Assembly: GCA_951812925.1 (NCBI GenBank)
Contig: OX638369.1
Coordinates: 51,703,061-51,767,060, forward strand
Direction: 5' to 3'
Length of the DNA stretch: 64,000 bases
From: Calliopum simillimum
Taxonomy: Eukaryota > Arthropoda > Insecta > Diptera > Lauxaniidae
In this document: positions 56,365-64,000 of the stretch, in pieces
Layout: every line of letters starts with the position of its first letter
Numbering within the stretch: the stretch's first letter is position 1
Notes under the pieces: model-generated
Database searches by the model: none
Told to the model about the DNA's origin: nothing
Seen by the model: the letters and a program-made list of their open reading frames with translations, nothing else
Made by a program: the position numbers and the translations under genes

Positions 56365-57987
56365 CCCAATCCCCGCCAGTGATGCCATACGGCACAGTTA
56401 AAACGCATTACTTGAATGTTCACCAAAATCATTTTGTAACTTTTTCGCGCAGGTTTGTTGTTTTTTATATGCGTAGAAATGTTTGATCTATCATTTGATG
56501 CATTCCACGCGTAAATATTCCATCAACTTTTCAAGCGTGAGCGGAGAGGAAGTGATCATTGAAAAATTATTCGAAAAAAATCGATTATGGCATCGAGGCG
56601 TCGGCGAGTTGGAAAAAATTATTAATTTGTATTTCGATATTGAAAAAAGTAATAATGCCAAATTGAAGAGTAATACAGTTACTTCTAAAGTGCATTTACA
56701 TTTTTCCATAAGTTGTTCCTTTGCTAAGTGATAGGCCTGAATATATTTTAAGTGTGCCATATGGCATCACTGGCGGGAACCGCTTATGTAAAGTTTAGAG
56801 GTAGATTAATTTCCATTTATTTCAATGATTCAATTCATAAATAATTTATATGGGGAAAATATCTACCTGGGGGGGTTTGAACACCAAAATTCCCACCCCG
56901 TGTGAATGGGCCTGGGTGTCATATGAATTTTTCGAGCCTTTTTTTTATGACTATGTGCTGTAAATGATTGTGGATGTATCTAACTATTGGATTTAGGCTT
57001 ATATTTGGTTACAATGCTTGTAATTAATCGTAAAGATCATTAAAGCCACGATTTTTGCTGGCATGTCTCGAAATAGTTTCAATTAAATAAGCCGTTTTAT
57101 TCACTTTACACTGAAAAAACACATTGATCCCTTTCACCCTGAGCATCATTTGATGAGTCCATGACACCGTATTTCAGACTGCTCTCATGCAAACAGTTTA
57201 TTCGAGCCAAACTTCTTCGATTTAGATACATTGCATGGTGTCTGAACACTCTTGGAGGGTATTTGGTATCTACCGACGAAAGAATTGTTATATTCACTTT
57301 GTGGCAGCTCTATTACAAATGATCAACGCCCTTCCAGACGACGTTCGTGCCCTCCTATTCCACTTTGACTTCGATAATTTATTAACTGAAATCCCAGTTT
57401 TAAATTATTTGCAAAGCCTAGGCTACAATGTAACGGGAACCATAAGAGAAAATTGCATTCCACACAACTGCCCACTTCCTGGAAAGACATCATGAAAAAA
57501 AAAAAAAACCAAGAGGGCATATCAAATTTGCAGAAAACAAGGAATTTGTAAAGTGGAATGATAATATTTGCGTTTTAGTTTCTTCAACGTACATGGAAGA
57601 GATCTATAATCGATAGCTACGCTCTTTTGTAGAACAGAATGGAAGCTATAACGATCGAAAGTCTAAAGGTGTATAAGATGCAATGTAGATTTATGCGTTA
57701 GACGTTTCGTCAAATATCACACTACCGCGGATTAGTGTGCTAACTTACCATTTTTATTCAAAAAATATGTATGCATACGTGTAAAAAATAGAATTTTAAA
57801 TAAAACTCAAAGTAAATTCTTTGCTAAGAGGTTCCCGCCAGTGATGCCATATGGCATCAGGGCACCATGGAAAAATGGGGTGTGGTCGCTGAAAAGCTAA
57901 CCGGATTTGAACTCAGGAACCTTCTTTTACCCCCCAAACAAAAATTCACCATCAAATTCAAAAAAATAAGTGCTGGCGGGGAATGGG
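56365..57987 (+). mobile_element. piggyBac element, copy 2, defective and inverted
   Basis: TTAA at 56361-56364 and 57988-57991 flanks CCCAATCCCCGCCAG and CTGGCGGGGAATGGG. The content matches copy 1 in reverse order throughout, with a few indels, including the subterminal CATATGGCATCACTGGCGGGA motifs at 56758 and 57848. The transposase reads on plus. Confidence 0.9.
57235..57495 (+). pseudogene. piggyBac transposase fragment, copy 2
   Basis: Carries VFGIYRRKNCYIHFVAALLQ, LPDDVRALLFHFDFDNLLTE, then LNYLQSLGYNVTGTIREN and CPLPGKTS. It matches the block of copy 1 with about one change in ten residues and keeps FDFDNLLTE. The MSRN.F..I.RFIHF block lies further left at about 57060-57110 (CATGTCTCGAAATAGTTTC) but with its surroundings frame-broken. 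Not functional. Confidence 0.8.
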
Positions 57988-57991
57988 TTAA

Positions 57992-58900
57992 CCTATAAGC
58001 TTAGAAATACGGTAAAACTACATTTGGCAAATGTGCTATGGATGAAGAAAAGATGACCAATGCGTAAGTAACAAAAGTCAACCGAACCAGGAGTCGTGCC
58101 ACCACTACCTCATCGTGGACTTGTCGCATTCGTGTCACCGGTCTGTGTTTTCATCCGGATGTCCTTGTTTGTTTACGAGAGCCCGCGGCTACACTCTCGG
58201 GTGAGGTTAGGAAATTCTTCGGAAGAAAAAGCCTACGACCCTACTTTGAGAAAAGAGTATGTTTCCTTTCAATTTGTATATGTAGAACATCTTTAGTTAT
58301 AATTTAGTTCTGATTGTTAAGCTGTAAGATTCAGTAATTTACATTCGGTCATTGCGTCCAGAGGTTCAAAGAATTCAATATGCGCGGCATAGTTCCAATT
58401 CGCTATATATGGATTTCCTCTTACGATTGCAATAAACCAAGGTTACAATTGTAGCTGGTAAATATTTGGTAGCATCTAGCAAAGAACAAAAAATGCCCCG
58501 GAGGTATGAGTTCAATCCCCACCTAGACAAGATTTTTTTTGTGTTTTTTTTTTTGGTTTTTTTTGTTTTTTTTTTGCAACTAGGCGAGTGCATTATATTA
58601 TTTATAACAAATATTATATTTTATGATGTAGCCGTGATCCTAGCAAATATTGTCATATTAGTGCCTAATTAATAAAAAGATTAATAATAATAAAGGTCTA
58701 AATTAAAAATAATAAATGTCTTTATATTCAAACATATATTTGGTTATTATTAACAAATATACAATTGAATCAATGAAATTGCTCAAATATGCCACTCATT
58801 GAATAATATCAAATATTCGATTCGCCTATATCAAATATATGTTTAGTTAATTATTACCAAATTTTTATGCATATAATCATACTGTTTTCTCAGTGTAGTC
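57992..58900 (-). other. GC-richer segment and tRNA-like B box, no gene recognised
   Basis: 58085-58215 is GC-rich (CCCGCGGCTACACTCTCGGG) and open on plus, but no domain fits. At 58506-58560 GAGTTCAATCCCCACCTAG is followed by long T-runs, resembling a Pol III B box and terminator; TAGCTGGTAAATATTTGG at 58451 could be an A box. No cloverleaf was confirmed. Confidence 0.4.
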
Positions 58901-60299
58901 AGTACCAGCTGATACATGTCTATTGATTTTTCCTTGAAGGCTTGGATTTCATCTAAGGCTGGTTGAAATATTCACAAAACACGTCTTACCTTGTTGCCGA
59001 TTTTGTTACCAGAGAACGATAGCATCGCCCGAACTTGTATTCCACCATTTCATTGCCATTCAGTATCAGCTGTTTCTCTTATACCATCATATTCGACAGT
59101 TGGAACTCACTGTTCCAACTGCACATCAAGCGATTGTACAATAGTGTAAGCCCGTGCTGGAAGTAACTATCCTACAGCTATTCACTAAGCTAAATCCTTA
59201 GGTTTTAAATTAATTCTAAACATATTTAACTAGAAATTACTTATTTAAATCTTAATTAGTTTTTAATGTTATTAATACTTTCATGCAAGCAATTGTTATA
59301 AAGAAGTGGAAGCAAATGAGGGTTTCAATTTGTTTCCTCACAGGAAGGATGGGTGGTTCATGGCTATTCCGCACTATGTTAAGTGAAACCGAATCAATAG
59401 CTGTGTTAGAAAGGTGCCTCGCGAAAAGGACCAGTATCAGGCAGAATGATCGAAATGACAGCCCTATGACCCCGAAGATTCACCCAGATATACCTTTATG
59501 GTTTACGCTTATTAACTGTGCCAGAAGAGAGGTAAGTAGGATTTTACCAGATATTTAATTCACTGCGTGTTACTGATTGCCGGGGACCAAATGCGGACGA
59601 CGTAATGTAAAATGGATCGTCTGATTACTTTGTATGTTGCGACCAGAGTCTTATTAGCCTTTTTCCAGGAGGCCATCAAGACACTATTTCTTTGGCATAG
59701 TTTTTTTGGTTAGCAACACTTTACTGCTCTAATGGCGTAAAGTTTCAATCTTGCGTGACATATGGGACAGCCTTATAACTTTGGAACTAAAAATCATGCA
59801 AATCGTGCTAGAATGTTTTGTCACATATGTATTTTCTTCAGTGTATTAAAATTTGATGATATTTTCCTATCTTTGACTGCAATTGGGTTTTTCCCCAAAT
59901 TTTAACGTTAGTTAGAGCACACAAACATACATACAGGTATCTACCTAAAACCATACCCACTCATGTTCATTTGGTACTTTTATGACTTTGACTACAAAAT
60001 TAATGCTCAAAACAACAAGAGTAATAAACTCATGGAAATTGTGGAAAATATGGAAAAGTAAATGTACCATCCAACCAACACTCACACCTTCATAGGTACC
60101 TGTTATGCACATGCGAATAAGTAAGTATCGTTGTTTTGGTATGCCCAAGGGGAAAAGAAGCGCTTCAAAAACCCTTCTCAAGTACATATTTTTCACCAAT
60201 AAGCGCTTCCGCTCCGTAAGAACTATTCTTTTTTTTTAACATTGCGGGTCCTAGGATGAAAGCGCTCTTAAGCTTACCGTAGGCTTACGGAAAAATGCT
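58901..60299. other. Exon-like stretches of unknown origin
   Basis: 59344-59531 on plus sits between a CCTCACAG acceptor and a GAGAG/GTAAGT donor and is open, reading GRMGGSWLFRTMLSETES and RQNDRNDSPMTPKIHPDIP. 58990-59069 on minus sits between GAAACAG and AAG/GTAAGA and reads LILNGNEMVEYKFGRCYRSL. Neither matches a family known to me, and they run in opposite directions. They could be parts of host genes, of a retroelement, or chance. Confidence 0.3.
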
Positions 60300-61010
60300 T
60301 TTTGAAGCACTTATTTGTAATGCAGTGGCAGTAGAAGTTCTTTCAATAAAAAAAAAAAAAAAAAAATGAAACGGACGCAGGAAGGTACGAACCTACGACC
60401 GTCCGTGTGATTGATGGAAACATATTATTTTTGTCTTACATTTAAAAACTCGTTAGACTGCTACATTGTCCGATGCGATTAAATTTGTACATTAAGTAAA
60501 TGTTGTCCAAACAGAATTTGGCATTCGAATGCTTTCCACAACCTTACATAAAATCATTGTGTAATCAGTTTCAATTCAATTAAACGAAAGTAAATAAATA
60601 AGAGAAAGGAAAAAAGAAAAGTGAAATAAAAAAATGTTGAATAGAAAATATTTTAATAAAAAAAAATAAAAAAAAATTCACCCGTGCTGTATTCTAACCC
60701 ATGTTGTTCTTACTACAGCCATAAATGGAATCACTGTGTAATCAGTTTCAATACAATTAAACAAAAGTAAATGAATTAGAGAAAGGAAAATATAAAAGTG
60801 AGATAAAATAATGTCGAATAAAAAATATTTTAATAAAAAAAAAGCAAAAAAAAAAATAAAAATTGAAAAAAAAAAAAAATTACTGGCGCTGTGTTCGAAC
60901 CCATGTCGTGCTTACTGCAGCATTACGAAAAATCATTGTGTAAGTGCTTCTAAATTTCTATGGGGACAAGCGCTTTTGAAGTGCTTGGTTCAGAAGCGCT
61001 TTAAATTTTT
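60300..61010. repeat. Dispersed repeat with tRNA-like B box, copies 2 and 3 in tandem
   Basis: GTGTAATCAGTTTCAAT.CAATTAAAC.AAAGTAAAT occurs at about 60560 and 60740, each followed by A-runs and a box (TTCTAACCCATGTTG, then GTTCGAACCCATGTCG). The end from TACTGCAGCATTAC to AAGCGCTTTAAA matches 24640-24715. Confidence 0.55.
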
Positions 61011-63054
61011 TCCCCTTGGGCGGTTAGCTATGTAAGTATATGTGTGAGCGTCTTTTATTGTCTTACTTTTTAAGTGACAGAAACGGGATGCGAAGGAAGC
61101 GCGGTGTGGGGCAGGAGGTGGCAAAAAACCATTTCAAAACTTCGTTACATTTGGTTTTTTGTTTTGTTTCTTGTGAATTTTTTGGTAAAAAGTTATAGTT
61201 TTTTTTTTGTTTTAGATTTGTTGTTTATTCTATTGTTATTGTTACTGTTGTTTTTTTTTTCAAGTTCTAAACAATGTTTTTGTTATTGTTCTTTTGTGTC
61301 TCTCTACTGTTTGTTGTTTTTCACGTGTGGCTTTGATTTATGTCAACATTGTTAATTTTCAAGTGGAGTTTTTGGGAGTTTTTTTGGGATGTGAGTGCGC
61401 TTTGTTTATGGAACAAAAGTGACTCAAATGTAGCGACAATTTAAGAAAAATCTTGATGTAATTCAAATTCCAAAAATCTGAATTTTATAAATTATAAATT
61501 CACTTTCTTTTTGAGCAACAAAAACCAGTGCTTTAACTTTTCCCAAATCATTTTTCAGTTTAAAGCAACAGAACGACCTCCAACTCCAACATTGATGATA
61601 GATACTCAGACGAACAACAACACGATTTACAACAACAAGCAATAAAATCACTCCCCAATGAAATGACCGAAAATTTATGTTTATTTTAAATTAAAACGGA
61701 AACATGTTTTCAGCGCTTACAGAACAGCCATTGCCGCCACAGCAGCCGCCCAGCTATTTGGCCAAAAAACGCGCCATACCGCGTTCACTTCACTATACAC
61801 TTTCTGCAGCGGCAACCCAATAACTAGAAAACTCTATACGCTACAAACAAATACACATTCAGCAAACACATACATATTCCTCTTCTCTCACCCCTCTCTA
61901 TCTTTTACTCTTTAACCATATAACACATAATGATTTTACGGCATTTTGTTACAACGTAACGTAACGTAACGCGTTACCGATTGTTACCGCGCTGACTGCC
62001 ATGTTGCCAACCATCTACTATTTAAGTCATTAAGGATATAATAAATTCATTTGGCTTTCGTACGTGCAAAATTCCAACAAAAATAAATAAAATTCTCTCG
62101 AATGGGATGTGAGCGAGCGTAAGTTTTGCATTGTCTGTGTGCTATTGACTATTTGTAGTAGTGTGTTGTTGGTGTTGTTGTTGCTGTTATCAAATTTTAC
62201 CTTTCTGCCACTTGCCAAAAAGGTGCTTAACAATTTCTGTTTGGGTTGGTTTTTGTAAGGGCTCCTAGTTATAGAAAGAAACTTCAGAAAAGGGATACGA
62301 AATACTAAATGAGCAATCTACAATGTATATTATGAATAGCACGCAACTAAGTTGGGATACCTTAAATTTATTTACCGCACATTCATACATATTTACTACA
62401 GAGCGAAATGTAAATGCCTTAAATAACACCGTAAAAATAGGAAGATCTAACTCTCCTTCTCATCAAATTGTTCCATGAAGCCAGAAAATGTGTATTATAC
62501 TCGTATGCACATGTCAGTCTTGAAGGTAAAGCAAACTTATCTTACCAAAAAAAAAATAAAAAAAAAAAAAAAATAAAAAAAAAAAAAACAATTCACACTT
62601 GTTCCTTGGATGATTCTAAGCATTTTATGCCATGTGCACTACGTAAGATGCCTCCCTCTTGAGTAGAAAAGCGTTTTGCCTTTCACGGGGCTGCATTACC
62701 ATGTTTCAAACGTTATATCATCGAGCCTGCTGGCCCAAAAAAGTCCTAACATGTCTTGTCTTGAAGGTTTTTAAGAGTTCTTTCGAATGAGATCTAGTAA
62801 ATTAAAAAATTTTCATTTCGTTTAAAATACGATGACTTTTTTCTTTGAAAAACCGTTAAATTTCGCCTTTTTAAAGCAGTTTTTCGTTTTTTAAGAGGTG
62901 TAAAATTTATTTTTTGTCAAAATTACAGCGTAGGTTTTAAAGTTCATTAAAAAAGAAACAAAATGAATGTTTTTAAGTTACTCTAAAACAAATTTTCCAA
63001 ATTGTTTGACAACATTTTGTAATTAATGCTAAAAAAAAAATTATAAAAATATAC
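61011..63054. other. Low-complexity and CAA/GTT-rich sequence with a GC island
   Basis: TTGTTATTG-type runs at 61220-61330 encode hydrophobic artefacts. 61720-61820 is GC-rich and open on plus to a TAA, reading EQPLPPQQPPSYLAKKRAIP then RSLHYTLSAAATQ after a TTTTCAG. AACGTAACGTAACGTAACGCG at 61953-61973 is a GTAAC run with a palindromic end. No gene is identified. Confidence 0.35.
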
Positions 63055-63331
63055 ATATCGATACATCCAACGTAAAAGTTGGTAACTCAAGTTACCAAAT
63101 TTTTACGGGACAGCGTTTGTCGAAATCTGCACATTTGGTTCCATCTTGTGTTAAATTTTGATACTTCTAGCTTGAAATTTGGAGTCCTGGGAGCTATTTT
63201 TGAAGTCACAACCTAAATTTATTTTATATAGGTTTTCATACAAAAAAAAAAAAAAGTTAAAATACAAAAATGCTCATAACTAAAAACTACGATTTTCGAG
63301 TTACCAACTTTTACGTTGGACGTATCGATAT
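63055..63331. mobile_element. Hairpin MITE, 277 bp
   Basis: Inverted ends of about 34 bases: ATATCGATACATCCAACGT and AAAGTTGGTAACTC at left, the inverse at 63298-63331 with one mismatch. The interior has no frame. No target duplication could be fixed. Confidence 0.75.
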
Positions 63332-64000
63332 TTTTGCTTTGAGCCACCTTTAAAAATGCATTTAAAAATCTGAAAAAATTCATGGGATATTCTGTCATGA
63401 TGTAGAACGTGATGCCAAAGTATATCTAAGAAATTCGAAAATTTTTTTTTTTTGAACAGCCCTAATGAAGAGCAATAAATTCGGACAAACCAAACTTTTC
63501 GAGCTATCGTTAGTATTGGATAAAGTCCTTAGCCAATAATAACACAGGTTTACAAAAATAAAAAATCTCATGGCGTTTTGATCAGACTATGTGTTTCCTA
63601 GGGACTTTGACGTCCTGAACTCGAATCCGGGGTCCGTTTTTCTCCAGAACGTCTGAGAAAAAAGATTTCAAGGTCATTTGGAGGTCGAAATGGGGTTCAT
63701 GTGTCGTTTAGTGATTAATTCGCTAAAATTCTGAAACTAATTTTATATCATTGAATGTTTAGTCCTTAAAAAGAATATATGATTAAAAAGAGTATCTCGA
63801 ACCAAGTTTCGGCGATATAGCCATCGGAAGATCCGGATATATCTTCTATGAAAACAGCTATAAGTTGGGAGCCCCTGGATGGATTTGAAAAATATTGGTG
63901 TCATATGAAAGTTATTTTGACAACCTATATGTAATGCGCATATTTTCAATTGGACTCATAGTTTGAGAGATATGACTTATTTTGAAATTTAGAGAAATTT
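63332..64000 (-). other. Window end, no recognised gene
   Basis: GAACTCGAATCCGGGGTCCG at 63617-63636 followed by T-rich sequence is another B-box-like site. No exon of the roundabout gene seen. Confidence 0.45.

Noticed and set aside
61074..61355. Hydrophobic 93-codon ORF resembling a membrane protein
   Set aside because: Driven by T-rich low-complexity sequence; no motif or homolog recognised.

Overview
The window looks like genomic DNA of a higher (brachyceran) fly. It is AT-rich and dominated by introns and transposons, and the only well-supported host genes are two insect nervous-system genes. Both have canonical GT-AG introns and give continuous proteins when their exons are joined in phase. 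Species is inferred only as a TE-rich fly related to, but not evidently the same as, Drosophila. Gene A is a roundabout-family axon-guidance receptor on the minus strand, closest in remembered sequence to Drosophila robo3. Five exons lie here, in transcript order: 44145-44043 (end of Ig1), 5357-5073 (Ig2), 4794-4654 (first half of Ig3), 2723-2592 (second half of Ig3) and 2469-1153 (Ig4, Ig5, FN3-1, FN3-2). The exon for the start of the protein and first half of Ig1 should lie beyond 64000 or was not recognised. The third FN3 domain, transmembrane segment and cytoplasmic tail should lie left of position 1. Gene B is a secreted lipocalin on the plus strand, six coding exons from 34436 to 43681, encoding 236 residues. 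It is best matched to Neural Lazarillo (NLaz, apolipoprotein D-like). It sits wholly inside the 38.7-kb robo intron between the Ig1 and Ig2 exons, in the opposite orientation. Nearly everything else is mobile or repetitive. From left to right: the end of a hAT-like MITE (1-68); a Penelope-like GIY-YIG fragment with a 13-bp target duplication (3060-4097); a purine hexamer microsatellite; a foldback MITE (7440-8075); a duplicated LTR-like block (10.6-11.8 kb); a broken mariner (15.1-16.4 kb); a ~130-bp tandem array (17.9-18.95 kb); a piggyBac-like element (18959-20594); a 1.6-kb perfectly centred Tc1 palindrome (22505-24130); a Transib-like element with RSS-heptamer ends (25983-27106); foldbacks at 27.5-28.6 and 30.9-31.95 kb; a hAT element (29527-30856); a mariner-derived palindrome, a tandem array and a Harbinger-like MITE doublet inside lipocalin intron 1; and a foldback carrying a FLYWCH domain (41530-42218) in lipocalin intron 5. 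In the right third there is a non-LTR retrotransposon 3' end with two nested hAT MITEs (44.9-47.2 kb), a 915-bp heptamer satellite (48143-49057), two opposed piggyBac copies (51375-53165 and 56365-57987), tRNA-like B-box repeats, and a few exon-like stretches that were not identified. The two host genes need not act together: robo is a Slit receptor on axons and the lipocalin is an extracellular lipid-binding protein. Their link here is positional nesting, and the robo primary transcript would have to cross many long palindromes.
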